A stretch of 41,211 bases of DNA. Origin: Flavobacteriales bacterium. Lineage in GTDB: Bacteria > Bacteroidota > Bacteroidia > Flavobacteriales_D > Crocinitomicaceae. Shown one piece after another: positions 7,838-16,862 of the stretch. Position numbers and translations under genes: made by a program. How positions within the stretch are numbered: position 1 is the stretch's first letter; every line of letters starts with the position of its first letter. The stretch lies in assembly GCA_947474675.1 (NCBI GenBank), contig CANJKA010000022.1, positions 1 to 41,211 of the forward strand. The letters run 5' to 3'. The notes under the pieces are model-generated. The model did not search any database, was not told the origin of the DNA, and saw only the letters and a program-made list of their open reading frames with translations.

Positions 7838-10800
7838 TTAAACTGAAAATTGTTCCAAACGTTGAATTCCATTTTCAAAAACATTTTCTTCAACGCTTAA
7901 CACAAATCGACAAAATCCGGGGATTCCTGTCCACTCATCATTATTTATTAAAAGGTTTAATTTATCGTGAAATATTCTGCTAATAGTAGATGCATTAATC
8001 TCAATTGATTCGTTCTGAAATGAACAAATACAAGATTTTCCAATCAACGAAACAGGCGATGCAATAAGGAATAAGCCACCTTTTGGAGTTATTACGTCCC
8101 ACCCATTTTTCATCAAAATAGCACTCAATATTTTAGCTCGCTCTTTTAAAACATTAATTTGATTCGTAAGTGCCGAATTGATTCTGTCATCGCCATTCAT
8201 GTATTTTGAAAACAATTTTTTAATTGTGTATTTAACAGTAGAATGAGGAGTAAACATCAATTTAGTTTCTAAGCCTGACTGAAAATTAGACAATGCAAAT
8301 CCGAAACGAATTCCACCAGCCGAATATTCTTTAGAAACGCCTCCTAAAATGATCATTTTTAATCGATCCTCTACTTCACTGAAAACAGAAGATTTTTGAA
8401 TTCCATCAAATTCTAAACCGGAAAATACAGTATCCACGATTAAACGTGTTTTATCTATTCCATTTGCTGAAAGAACATCCCTCATGTCTTCATCTTTCCA
8501 AAAAGCTCCCGAAGGATTTATTAAAGGGAAATTCAAAAATAGCCATGGTTTTTCCGTTTCAGCTAAAACACTTTCTAATTCCTCTTTTGCTAAAATGAAA
8601 TTATTCATTTTGTTTGTTGGAATTGTCTTTATTTCAACTCCGTAAAATTGAGCTGTTGCATAAAAATATCCGTATGCACCTTGCGGTAATAAAAGCGTTC
8701 CGTTTTCCTCTTTAATTAATTTCACAATTCCTGCAAATAACGGTGCTACTCCATTTCCATAATAGATATTATCAGCTTTTTTAACGCCAAAACGATCTGA
8801 AACAAACGATTTAATTTGAGGTTTAGGATCGTATTCTTCCTCTGTAAATCCTTGACGTGTAAAACTTTCTAAAATTGATATTTTTAAATCATCTGGGCAT
8901 GCTAATTCATTTTCTCCGTAATCAAATCGAACTGTTTCATTGTTTACATTTAATTCATTTCCTTTAATTGCAGCATGATTAAAGGAAGATAAAACTTGTT
9001 CATTGATTGAAATATATTTAGAAGTAAAAGTAGCTGATTCAGTTGACAAAACATGTGTTAAATCATTTATCCAACCTGCTTTCATGTGAAAACTTGTCAA
9101 TTCTTTGACTAAAATCGTATAGAAAAGTTGTGATAAATAAGGTGATCTGCTATAAGAAAATTCTGCTGCATTTCTTAAATAGTCCATCAACGTTGAATTA
9201 TTAGATATTAAGAAACATGTTTTTAAATCCTTATAAATTTCATTTTTAGACAATTCACACACCAAGGAAACATGCAATGGAAGTTCATTTTTTGTCAAAT
9301 ATTGAAAAACACCATTTGATTCAGGAGAACTAGAAAGATCAAAGCAATCCGAAATATCTATAAATAATCGAGTGCCTGATTTTTCACACACTTCAATAAT
9401 CTTTTGAAACGACTCCCAGGTAAAAGCATCATCTTCTTTTATTTTAGCTACAACAATTTGAGGCTGAATTGTTTCTATCAACGCATTTAATTCTTTCGAA
9501 CAAGTTGGAGTACAGATCGATTGATCTCTTTTTTGAAGCGTTGGAAATTGGGCGAAAATGTTTTCAGAAAGAAAGACAGAATCTGGATTATAGGTATCCA
9601 TTATATTTTCCACCAACGATTCTAAGTTAGGAGCAATTAAGATATTTTCTTCAGTAAAATTAACATGTTGATACGCACTCAAGAAAGTGGCTAATGCTTT
9701 TCTAAATTCAATTTCTCCCTGATTATCCTCATACGGAAAATGATTCGTTTGTCTTAAATCTCTTACCAATTCAGCTAAAAAACGAATTTTTTCTTCTTTC
9801 TTAGCCCCATCTTCGTAATCCAAATCTAATCCAACCTTCGCTTCTGCAAATAGATCATTTTTCAATTCATCAAATAATAATTTTGTTTCTGTATAGTAAT
9901 CAAATGTGCATTCATACACGGATAAATTATGATAAATAACTCCTCCTTTTTCAGCATATAACTTAGCTGTTCGAGCGTTAATAGGAGTTTCAGAATGCAA
10001 ATCAGTATAAAATTCAAAATGATGATTCATTTCTTTCTCCAATCGAACCAACGAATCGATGTCTGTATCATTCGCTTGAGCCACTTTACGTTTCCAAATA
10101 CGGTTGATCAACATTCCTCTTCTACGAACCAATCTTTCTAATACTTCTCTTCTTGGTCTTTCTCCTAGATTCAAAATTAATTTCCCATCTGGCTTCAATA
10201 AATCAATACTTTCTTCAACTGAACGAGCGATTAAACCTAGTCCAAATTTATCTTCTACAAATCCTTGCTCGCTTGTATAATTACTTAATGAATGCAAAAA
10301 TTCATCGTTTGCTTCTGAACTTATTTTTGAATTATCTATTGATTCTTGTGGTGCTAAAACTTGAGGAATACAGCCAATAATCACGTCGAAAACTGGGGAT
10401 TTATGGTCGTAAAAATAGCTTAACAAATCAGACACTTGAAAATCAACTTTATCTAAAAGGGTATAACCATCAGCTAATTTCAATAGGTTTCCTTGTGCAT
10501 CAAATGCATTTAAATATAAGTTTAATTTAGAGCACAGAATTGCTTTTGGATTGATGTCTAAACCATAAATTTTTGAACAGTTATATTTCAGTGCCATTGA
10601 TAATGAAATCCATCCATTTCCACATCCTAATTCAACCATTTGCTTGTCTCTAAATTCCGAAACAGCATATCTTGATAATCCTTCAAAAAAAGTATAAGAC
10701 CATTCTTCGGGGGCAAAAGTACTTGGTAATTGAAGTAATTTTAAATTAAACGTTTCATTCAAACCGTTTGGAATTTCCATGTCGAAAAAATGAAAATTAT

Positions 10801-11002
10801 ATTCTTTTCTTACTTCTTCTTCATTTTGGTTTGAAAGGAAGTCAACTATTAACTTTAATAGAATTACTCCTTCTTTTTGAGTTGACGGTGTCTCTAATGT
10901 TTCTACTAATGAACTTAAAGCAGTAACTGCATTTTCACTTGATGTTTTACAAGTTGCTAAAAATGATGTTAATTTTTGGTCTGTTAATGTGTTTTCTGCC
11001 AT
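7838..11002 (-). CDS. Methionine S-methyltransferase, plant-type two-domain (MMT-like)
   Basis: 1054 aa, near the roughly 1090 aa of plant MMT. It would transfer the S-adenosylmethionine methyl to methionine, making S-methylmethionine. The N-terminal methyltransferase domain has the SAM loop MVELGCGNGWISLSMAL (E124-G130), acidic D149 in GLDI, and GCIPQVLAP at 210-218. This last motif, then FLHSLSNY, QGFVEDKFGLGLIAR and ADTDI-like NDTDIDSLV, closely follows plant MMT as I recall it. The C-terminal half is a class I/II aminotransferase-like fold keeping GVSKEYSAGGIRFGF, with K891 at the usual PLP lysine position. The small bacterial MmtN lacks this second half. A TAACTTTG -7 box lies at 11030-11037. 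No DMSP-pathway partner is adjacent. Confidence 0.85.
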   Translation of the reverse strand: MAENTLTDQKLTSFLATCKTSSENAVTALSSLVETLETPSTQKEGVILLKLIVDFLSNQNEEEVRKEYNFHFFDMEIPNGLNETFNLKLLQLPSTFAPEEWSYTFFEGLSRYAVSEFRDKQMVELGCGNGWISLSMALKYNCSKIYGLDINPKAILCSKLNLYLNAFDAQGNLLKLADGYTLLDKVDFQVSDLLSYFYDHKSPVFDVIIGCIPQVLAPQESIDNSKISSEANDEFLHSLSNYTSEQGFVEDKFGLGLIARSVEESIDLLKPDGKLILNLGERPRREVLERLVRRRGMLINRIWKRKVAQANDTDIDSLVRLEKEMNHHFEFYTDLHSETPINARTAKLYAEKGGVIYHNLSVYECTFDYYTETKLLFDELKNDLFAEAKVGLDLDYEDGAKKEEKIRFLAELVRDLRQTNHFPYEDNQGEIEFRKALATFLSAYQHVNFTEENILIAPNLESLVENIMDTYNPDSVFLSENIFAQFPTLQKRDQSICTPTCSKELNALIETIQPQIVVAKIKEDDAFTWESFQKIIEVCEKSGTRLFIDISDCFDLSSSPESNGVFQYLTKNELPLHVSLVCELSKNEIYKDLKTCFLISNNSTLMDYLRNAAEFSYSRSPYLSQLFYTILVKELTSFHMKAGWINDLTHVLSTESATFTSKYISINEQVLSSFNHAAIKGNELNVNNETVRFDYGENELACPDDLKISILESFTRQGFTEEEYDPKPQIKSFVSDRFGVKKADNIYYGNGVAPLFAGIVKLIKEENGTLLLPQGAYGYFYATAQFYGVEIKTIPTNKMNNFILAKEELESVLAETEKPWLFLNFPLINPSGAFWKDEDMRDVLSANGIDKTRLIVDTVFSGLEFDGIQKSSVFSEVEDRLKMIILGGVSKEYSAGGIRFGFALSNFQSGLETKLMFTPHSTVKYTIKKLFSKYMNGDDRINSALTNQINVLKERAKILSAILMKNGWDVITPKGGLFLIASPVSLIGKSCICSFQNESIEINASTISRIFHDKLNLLINNDEWTGIPGFCRFVLSVEENVFENGIQRLEQFSV

Positions 11003-11029
11003 AGTTGTAAGTGTTGTTTATTTGCTTTT

Positions 11030-11037
11030 CAAAGTTA
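11030..11037 (-). promoter_or_regulatory. -7 promoter box of the methionine S-methyltransferase gene
   Basis: TAACTTTG on the minus strand fits TAnnTTTG exactly and lies 28 bases before the ATG. No TTTG -33 box is seen at the expected distance. Confidence 0.4.
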
Positions 11038-11103
11038 GTTAAAAAAATTAGGTGGTGATTGGTTTGAAGAGATATTATTTGGATTGATTTTATGGTAATT
11101 GAT

Positions 11104-11157
11104 GGGGGGGGATGATTGGATGGGGGGAGTGGGGATGGTGGGGATGGTGGGGATGGG
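11104..11157 (+). repeat. G-rich tract with 9-base tandem repeats (possible G-quadruplex)
   Basis: Six runs of three to eight G lie within 54 bases on the plus strand: 11104-11111, 11122-11127, 11131-11134, 11140-11143, 11149-11152 and 11155-11157. The last part is a tandem of GGGGATGGT with a 9-base period. The short A/T loops allow four-stranded folding. It stands out sharply in an AT-rich window and ends directly at the transposase hairpin. Confidence 0.7.
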
Positions 11158-11175
11158 ACAGGTCACGACCTGTCC
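11156..11175. repeat. REP-like hairpin of the tyrosine transposase
   Basis: GGACAGGTC-AC-GACCTGTCC is a 9-bp perfect stem with a 2-base loop, 33 bases beyond the 3' end of the Y1-type transposase gene. Such GC-rich hairpins are the expected substrate of REP-associated tyrosine transposases. No second copy was found in this window. Confidence 0.7.
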
Positions 11176-11208
11176 GTACGTAGGGATGAAATATGATCAA
11201 TCTCCATT

Positions 11209-11682
11209 TTAGCCTTCGCAAAATTTATCTTCATTCCATTTTTTTGGATTATTATCAATGTAATTCGAAATATTTTCAAATGATTGTTCATTTCGAATAA
11301 TGTGATCGTGAAATGATCTTTTCCATGCAAATGATAAATTATCCGATAGATGGATTTGTTTGGATGTGGTAGTTTTATATGCACCCATTAATTGTGATAA
11401 TGATTTTATTTTTTGTTTGGATAGATGATTTCGATTAATTTCAATAATTCCATGAATATGATTTGGCATCACAACAAATGCATGCAATTTCAAATATGAG
11501 TATTGTTCGCCCAACCAATACCATTGTTTTTGGGCAATTAATCCGTTTTCATTTAATAACATTTTTTGATCAATTACTTCACCAAAGGAACAAATCATAT
11601 CTTGAACACATGATGTAACGAAATATAAATTGTCTTGTGAATAATCATAACCAGCTAATCTATTTCTTTTTCTATTCTTCAT
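11209..11682 (-). mobile_element. REP-associated tyrosine transposase (RAYT, Y1_Tnp family)
   Basis: 157 aa single-domain Y1 transposase of the IS200/IS605-like HUH superfamily. The metal-binding HxH is in VVMPNHIHGII (H75, H77). The candidate catalytic tyrosine is Y141 in SNYIDNNPKKW, inside the conserved C-terminal SFHDHIIRNEQSFENI block. RAYTs are domesticated single-copy relatives of IS200 that cut single-stranded REP hairpins and are thought to spread them. The matching hairpin at 11156-11175 lies just past the gene end. The ATG at 11682 gives the normal family start KNRKRNRLAGYDYS. No accessory or immunity gene accompanies it. Confidence 0.88.
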
Positions 11683-11825
11683 TTTTTTATGTAATTCTTC
11701 TTATCGGATTAATGTTTTATCACAATATAAATTTACTAATTTAAACGTTAAAACTAATAAATAAATACTCAAAACACTAAAGAAAAAGTATTACTAGTAA
11801 GTAATTAACTTCCTTATCTTTATTT

Positions 11826-11930
11826 TGAACCATAAAAGAAAATGAAACTTTCGAAGAATAGATGATAATGACGTGAAGACATTTAAGGACATATAAAAAC
11901 TTTATTTTGATTGGTCACTTTCCTAAAGCC
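11826..11930 (+). repeat. Degenerate copy of the GAACCATATAAGG intergenic repeat
   Basis: TTTTGAACCATAAAAG opens at 11823 and ATTTAAGGACATATAAA follows at 11881, so the two ends of the repeat core seen intact at 17559, 19340, 20265 and 35611 are separated here by about 45 unrelated bases. The match is partial, and the call rests on both ends being present in order. Confidence 0.35.
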
Positions 11931-11954
11931 ATGCTAAGATTAAACACCCAACAC

Positions 11955-13328
11955 TTATTTCAAACTTAATTCAACAAAATACTTGTAAAAAAAGGGGATC
12001 GTTTCGATTCCTTTAAAAAAATTCCAAATTCCATAATGTTCATTTGGGCCATGAATATTATCTGAATCCAAACCAAATCCCATTAAAACGGAATTAATTC
12101 CTAATACTTTTTCGAATAAAGAAATAACGGGGATACTTCCTCCCATTCTGACAGGCAAAGGCTTCTTACCAAATGTATGAAACATTGCTTTTTCTGCAGC
12201 TTTATAAGCGACAGAATCGATTGGAGTTAGTGCACTTTCACAAGAAGCTAAAACATTCATTTGAACATCAATCGTTTCAGGTGCTAATGACCTAAAATAA
12301 CTTTCAAAAGAGGATATTACCTTCTCTATAGATTGACCATTTACCAAACGCATCGATATTTTTGCAAATGCTTTAGAAGCAATTACTGTTTTTGCACCTT
12401 GACCATTATGTCCACCCCAAATCCCATTAACATCAAGTGTTGGTCGAAAAGAAATTCTTTCCAGAGTGGAATAACCAGCCTCTCCTGTAATTTCTTTTAC
12501 TCCTACTAAAGATTTAAATTCTTCTAAATCAAAAGGTATTTGATTCATCATCTCTTTTTCAAGATCACTTGGTTCTAGTATATCAGCATAAAAACCTGGA
12601 ATCGTAATTTGTTTATTTTCATCGTGTAATTTACTAACCATATTACATAAGACATGTAATGGATTTTCTACTGTTCCTCCATGAATACCAGAATGCAACT
12701 CTTTTTTGGCTCCTGTTAATTCAATATCGAAATAAATAATTCCTTTTAAACCATATATCAATGATGGAGTATCATTATTAATTAAAGCAGTATCAGAAAC
12801 CAAAACAATATCAGCTTTTAATTCTTCTTTGTGATCTACTAAATATTTTTCTAAAGAAGGTGAGCCAATCTCCTCTTCTCCCTCAAATAAAAACTTTAAA
12901 TTACAAGGAAATTGGTTCGTTTGAGTTAAAAATTCTAAACTTTTAATATGCATAAACATTTGACCTTTGTCATCACATGCTCCTCTTGCATATATTTTAT
13001 TATCCTTAATAATTGGTTCAAAAGGAGGATTGTGCCATAAATGAAGGGGCTCTGCCGGTTGGACATCATAATGACCATAAATTAAAACAGTTGGCAAGTT
13101 TATGTCTACAATTTTTTCAGCATATACAATAGGTATTTTAGCTGTTTCCCTTACTTCAGAAATATCAGCACCTGCCTTTAAAAGTTGCTCTTTTACAAAA
13201 AAAGCAGCTTTAACACTATCTTCCAAATAATGATCATTTGAACTAACAGAAGGAATTTTTAAGAACTCGATTAATTCGGAAATAAAACGATCTTGATTTG
13301 TAGTAATATAATTCTCAACTTCTTCCAT
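11955..13328 (-). CDS. M20-family dipeptidase / metallopeptidase
   Basis: 457 aa from ATG at 13328. A TTG six codons earlier would extend it, but that codon overlaps a -7 box (TAGATTTG, 13344-13351), so the ATG is preferred. Zinc-site motifs of the M20 fold are present in order: YGHYDVQP (H86, D88), RGACDDKGQ (bridging D119), FEGEEEIGS (about 149-156) and the C-terminal NIHGPNE histidine. The lid/dimer domain lies between about 180 and 330. The family comprises cytosolic di-zinc dipeptidases (CNDP/PepV-like); no signal peptide is seen. It stands alone, with a TlpA-like gene 140 bases upstream. Confidence 0.88.
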   Translation of the reverse strand: MEEVENYITTNQDRFISELIEFLKIPSVSSNDHYLEDSVKAAFFVKEQLLKAGADISEVRETAKIPIVYAEKIVDINLPTVLIYGHYDVQPAEPLHLWHNPPFEPIIKDNKIYARGACDDKGQMFMHIKSLEFLTQTNQFPCNLKFLFEGEEEIGSPSLEKYLVDHKEELKADIVLVSDTALINNDTPSLIYGLKGIIYFDIELTGAKKELHSGIHGGTVENPLHVLCNMVSKLHDENKQITIPGFYADILEPSDLEKEMMNQIPFDLEEFKSLVGVKEITGEAGYSTLERISFRPTLDVNGIWGGHNGQGAKTVIASKAFAKISMRLVNGQSIEKVISSFESYFRSLAPETIDVQMNVLASCESALTPIDSVAYKAAEKAMFHTFGKKPLPVRMGGSIPVISLFEKVLGINSVLMGFGLDSDNIHGPNEHYGIWNFFKGIETIPFFYKYFVELSLK

Positions 13329-13343
13329 AGTATCTCTTTTTAT

Positions 13344-13351
13344 CAAATCTA
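13344..13351 (-). promoter_or_regulatory. -7 promoter box of the M20 peptidase gene
   Basis: TAGATTTG on the minus strand fits TAnnTTTG. It would start transcription about nine bases before the ATG at 13328, supporting that start. No convincing -33 box. Confidence 0.4.
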
Positions 13352-13468
13352 GAGTATTTTTTTGATATTAAAAGATAAAATAAAGTACGATTATATAAAT
13401 TCAAACAACATGAAAAAATAGATAAATGCCTAAAAATAAAAAAGATAACTCAACAAATAATAATATTA

Positions 13469-14926
13469 TTATTTTTGTTCAGTTTTAATTTCAGCTTTAA
13501 TTTTTTGAATTTGAAAAAAAACATTATCAATTGTTTTTCCTTCACCATTAGGGATTGGCCCATATGCAGGGGATTGTACAACATATCCAAAGCCATCTAA
13601 TAAAACATAACTTGGATAAGTCACAATTTGATAGGTTTTTAAGATTGGGTCATCTTCCTTTATCTCAAATTTATCCCAAGCGATTGAGGCTAATATTTTT
13701 AGATCTGCCTGCGAATAAGAATCTTTCTTTTTATATACCGTAATAAATTGAATGTCTTTTTGATATTTGAGATGAAGTGGAATTAATAATGGAAATTGTT
13801 TTACATTGCCTTCACTAGATAAGTCTAAAAAATTAATATAAATATGATTTTTAGGATAAGATTCTAAGGTTTTAACAGTTCCATCAGCAGCCGTTAATGC
13901 GAAATTAGGTGCTCTTCCTCCTGGTACTAATTCTAACAATCTTTTTTTAAGATTTATAGAAATAATTTTATTAGATTCAAAAAATGGATTGACAGCAACA
14001 CTGTCCATAATTGTTAAAATATTGGATTGCGGAAAATCTTTTGTATAATAGGCATCTGAAAGCATTTTCAACATAATCATTTCTCTAATCCTTAAATTGA
14101 CCATGTAATATTCCGTGTCAAGCGATTTCATTAAAAGAGAAGGACTACTTTTAAGAATTCCTAAATAAAAAGCATTATAGTTCTTAAAACTAAGCTTCAA
14201 CATAAAATCTTCATAAAAATTCATCACATATTCCATATATGCATCATTGTCATAGCAGACAGGATATTTTTTTATATAGAAATCAAACTTTTGATCTGTT
14301 CCTTTTTCTTCTACTTGTTGAATTTCATCTAAAGATGCCATTCTAAATTTAACGAAAGTTTTAAAATAAAAACTTGAATCAGACATATACTCCTTTTCAA
14401 CATTCGTTTTAAATTTATCTAATTGAATATTAAATTCTGTTCCATTTACTTTTTTTGTATAAAAATAAGCAGCCAAAAAATCATCCATCCATCTTTCAAA
14501 TCCTAGAATTTTATAATTAATATCTAAGCTGTCAAGATCAAAAAATGAAAGTTCAACAAAATTACCATTGGGTCTATAAGGATCATACTTGTCTTTTTCA
14601 GGTAGATAGACATCATATTTTCCATCAGGTTGAATATAAATGATTGAACTATTATTATTGGATCTAAGTATTGCTTTTTTAATTTTACTTTCGTAAAAAG
14701 TTAAAGAAAAGGTACTATCTGGTTTAACAATAGATGATGCTACTAATATTTCAGTATTACTAATATAATCTTGAATCTCGTACACTTCAATCTTTTTTCC
14801 AATATATGCCGGAGCTGCTCCTTTGATAGTCACTAACTTATCAACCAATTTAGATTTCACCTCTTTTTGTCCGAAGGAAATAATTATAGAGGATAAAAAA
14901 AATGTAAACAGAAGTAATTTCAACAT
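13469..14926 (-). CDS. Secreted TlpA-like thioredoxin-fold protein lacking the CxxC site
   Basis: 485 aa. Signal peptide at 1-19 (MLKLLLFTFFLSSIIISFGQ). The N-terminal 300 residues have the layout of Bacteroidota DUF4369/TlpA proteins: a beta region (ILRSNNNSSIIYIQPDGKYDVYLP) then a helical region. The C-terminal thioredoxin domain (about 335-480) starts GGRAPNFALTAADG and contains TYPSYVLLDGFGYV with the cis-proline. Where TlpA has WCxxC, this protein reads INFLDLSSEGN, with no cysteines, so it cannot do disulfide exchange. A binding or structural role in the periplasm is more likely. coaD lies 64 bases upstream in the same direction. Confidence 0.7.
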   Translation of the reverse strand: MLKLLLFTFFLSSIIISFGQKEVKSKLVDKLVTIKGAAPAYIGKKIEVYEIQDYISNTEILVASSIVKPDSTFSLTFYESKIKKAILRSNNNSSIIYIQPDGKYDVYLPEKDKYDPYRPNGNFVELSFFDLDSLDINYKILGFERWMDDFLAAYFYTKKVNGTEFNIQLDKFKTNVEKEYMSDSSFYFKTFVKFRMASLDEIQQVEEKGTDQKFDFYIKKYPVCYDNDAYMEYVMNFYEDFMLKLSFKNYNAFYLGILKSSPSLLMKSLDTEYYMVNLRIREMIMLKMLSDAYYTKDFPQSNILTIMDSVAVNPFFESNKIISINLKKRLLELVPGGRAPNFALTAADGTVKTLESYPKNHIYINFLDLSSEGNVKQFPLLIPLHLKYQKDIQFITVYKKKDSYSQADLKILASIAWDKFEIKEDDPILKTYQIVTYPSYVLLDGFGYVVQSPAYGPIPNGEGKTIDNVFFQIQKIKAEIKTEQK

Positions 14927-14990
14927 AATTAATAGATTTTTTTTAACTTTTTAAATATCGATACATTCTTCTCATTTATTGTACCAACTA

Positions 14991-15449
14991 TTAAACGAGC
15001 AAAGAAGAATTGGTTACAAATGATTCAATAGAACCATTATTTTTATAAATTTCACGCACAATAGACGAATTTATAGCTCCATATTTTTGTGCAGTCAAAA
15101 GAAAAACCGTTTCGATGTCTGAAATTGCAATATTCATGTGAGCAATTGATTTCTCGTATTCAAAATCTTTTGAATCTCTTAATCCTCTAATGATAAATTG
15201 AGCATTAATATCTTTGCAAAAATCGACTGTTAATTTCTGATACGTCTGCACCGTAACATTTGAATGATTCATAAAATGAGATTCAATGTGTTTAATCCTA
15301 TTTTCCAAATCAAATAAATACTTTTTCGTACTGTTTATGCCGACACCAATTATCACTTCATCAAATAAAGTGAGTGCTTTAAAAACAATATCTTCATGAC
15401 CTTTTGTAAAAGGATCAAATGAACCTGGAAACAAACCTATTTTTTTCAT
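14991..15449 (-). CDS. coaD: Phosphopantetheine adenylyltransferase CoaD
   Basis: 152 aa, the standard CoaD length. It joins 4'-phosphopantetheine and ATP to dephospho-CoA, the penultimate step of coenzyme A synthesis. The nucleotidyltransferase site is GLFPGSFDPFTKGH (TxGH at 15-18), with FIIRGLRDSKDFEYE and SSIVREI in the C-terminal half. It is the last gene of the DUF3822-rsmD-coaD run, a gene order common in Bacteroidota, 42 bases after rsmD. Confidence 0.95.
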   Translation of the reverse strand: MKKIGLFPGSFDPFTKGHEDIVFKALTLFDEVIIGVGINSTKKYLFDLENRIKHIESHFMNHSNVTVQTYQKLTVDFCKDINAQFIIRGLRDSKDFEYEKSIAHMNIAISDIETVFLLTAQKYGAINSSIVREIYKNNGSIESFVTNSSLLV

Positions 15450-15491
15450 GAAATTAATTTTATATTTATATAGAATAAAGTTAATTAAAAA

Positions 15492-16055
15492 TCAAACAAT
15501 CTTCAATTCAACTGGCTCCAAATTAGAGAAAAAACTAAAATAAACATTTCCAAAAGGTCGCAACTTATCAAATTGAGGGATCTGTTCCAAACGAGTATGT
15601 TTTCCATGTTCTATTATTAAAACACCGTCTTCATTTAATAAATTTCTTTCAAAAACTATTTGAGCTATTTGATCATGAAATTTCACATCATAAGGAGGAT
15701 CAGAAAAAATAAGATCAAATTTTAAATTAGTCTTCTTCAAAAATACAATAATATCCGCTTTGATAATATCCATTTTGTCAGCTATTCCAAACTCTTCAGC
15801 TGTTTTACGAATAAATTGAACACAATTAAAATCTTTGTCAACACAAGTGACATACTCAGCTTCTCTTGAAACAAATTCAAAAGAAATATTTCCTGTTCCA
15901 GCACATAAATCAAGCACCTTTAAATCTTCAAAATCGTATAAATTCCCTAACACATTGAACAATCCTTCTTTTGCGAAATCTGTTGTTGGTCGAGATGGAA
16001 ATTTTTTAGGAATTGAAAAACGTCTTGATTGAAGAATACCTCTTATTATACGCAC
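15492..16055 (-). CDS. rsmD: 16S rRNA (guanine966-N2)-methyltransferase RsmD
   Basis: 187 aa SAM-dependent methyltransferase. The N-terminus RIIRGILQSRRFSIP and RPTTDFAKEGLFNVL are characteristic of RsmD. The SAM loop is VLDLCAGTGNISFE, and the catalytic motif for N2 methylation of guanine is FSDPPYD. It methylates G966 of 16S rRNA in the small subunit. The start is GTG at 16055, inside the end of the DUF3822 gene (10-base overlap), so translation is probably coupled. Confidence 0.93.
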   Translation of the reverse strand: MRIIRGILQSRRFSIPKKFPSRPTTDFAKEGLFNVLGNLYDFEDLKVLDLCAGTGNISFEFVSREAEYVTCVDKDFNCVQFIRKTAEEFGIADKMDIIKADIIVFLKKTNLKFDLIFSDPPYDVKFHDQIAQIVFERNLLNEDGVLIIEHGKHTRLEQIPQFDKLRPFGNVYFSFFSNLEPVELKIV

Positions 16056-16807
16056 AGTGTCTGGTAGTTTAAAATTATTTGTGAATTGATTCTTATCTTA
16101 AAAGTACTTAAATCTTTAAAAGATTCTAGCTTTGACTTTAATTCAACCATTTGATCTTCAGAAGAACCTACTCCCGAACACAAAGTAATAACTCCATCTT
16201 TTCCGAAAAAGTTTTTCTGTTGAAGGGTAAAAATAAAATGATAAACAACATCATCTATTGACTGAAATTCAAACTGAGAATAAAACTGTAAATCGTTCGT
16301 ATTTGCGATAATCAAGCTAAATGAAGTGTCATGAATAATTAAGTATGAGCTCAATTTAAAAGTTGAACCTGCAAATATACCATGTAACATGTGACTTCCT
16401 TCATGCTGAATAACAATACGAGGAAATTTAATAACAAAAAAAGATTTTACCCATTTTGGAATTTCAAAAACATTAACAATTGATAATTCTGGAATTCGAT
16501 TGTAATCAATATGATCCGAAGGAATATCAACACTGTAACACAAACGAAAAAGTTCTTCCGGCTTTGTTTCACTGAAAACGTTGTTCGGCAAAAGTGTTGA
16601 ATGAATCGAATACCAAGACAATGAGTATTCATCAAATTCTTTCTCTTTGTATCCTTTTTCTATAAAAATTTGATCCAATTGCTCCTTGTAACGGTAATCA
16701 ATTTTATCTTTAAACGAAAACTTATCCACAGATTGAACAATTCCATCTTCTATCTGAGCAAAATGAACTGCTACTTCCGAGATTTCTATTGCTAATTGTG
16801 TTTTCAT
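16046..16807 (-). CDS. DUF3822 family protein
   Basis: 253 aa, recognised as DUF3822 by its placement directly before rsmD and coaD in Bacteroidota and by its actin-like, FtsA/PilM-like two-lobed pattern (LAIEISEVAVHFAQIEDG at the start). The function is unknown. No signal peptide or membrane segment. A promoter lies upstream (GTTG at 16859-16862, 19-base spacer, TAGCTTTG at 16832-16839). It overlaps rsmD by 10 bases, making it the first gene of a three-gene operon. Confidence 0.75.
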   Translation of the reverse strand: MKTQLAIEISEVAVHFAQIEDGIVQSVDKFSFKDKIDYRYKEQLDQIFIEKGYKEKEFDEYSLSWYSIHSTLLPNNVFSETKPEELFRLCYSVDIPSDHIDYNRIPELSIVNVFEIPKWVKSFFVIKFPRIVIQHEGSHMLHGIFAGSTFKLSSYLIIHDTSFSLIIANTNDLQFYSQFEFQSIDDVVYHFIFTLQQKNFFGKDGVITLCSGVGSSEDQMVELKSKLESFKDLSTFKIRINSQIILNYQTLCV

Positions 16808-16831
16808 TTTTACTTTTTCTTTTTATTCTTA

Positions 16832-16862
16832 CAAAGCTAAGATAATTAATAATAAAGACAAC
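16832..16862 (-). promoter_or_regulatory. Promoter of DUF3822-rsmD-coaD operon
   Basis: On the minus strand GTTG (16859-16862) and TAGCTTTG (16832-16839) are spaced by 19 bases, a good fit to the Bacteroidota promoter. The -33 part overlaps a short AGACAAYAGA repeat at 16856-16880. Confidence 0.55.

Noticed and set aside
11163..11384. 73-aa minus-strand frame overlapping the transposase
   Set aside because: It runs in another frame inside the Y1 transposase gene and has no recognisable domain.
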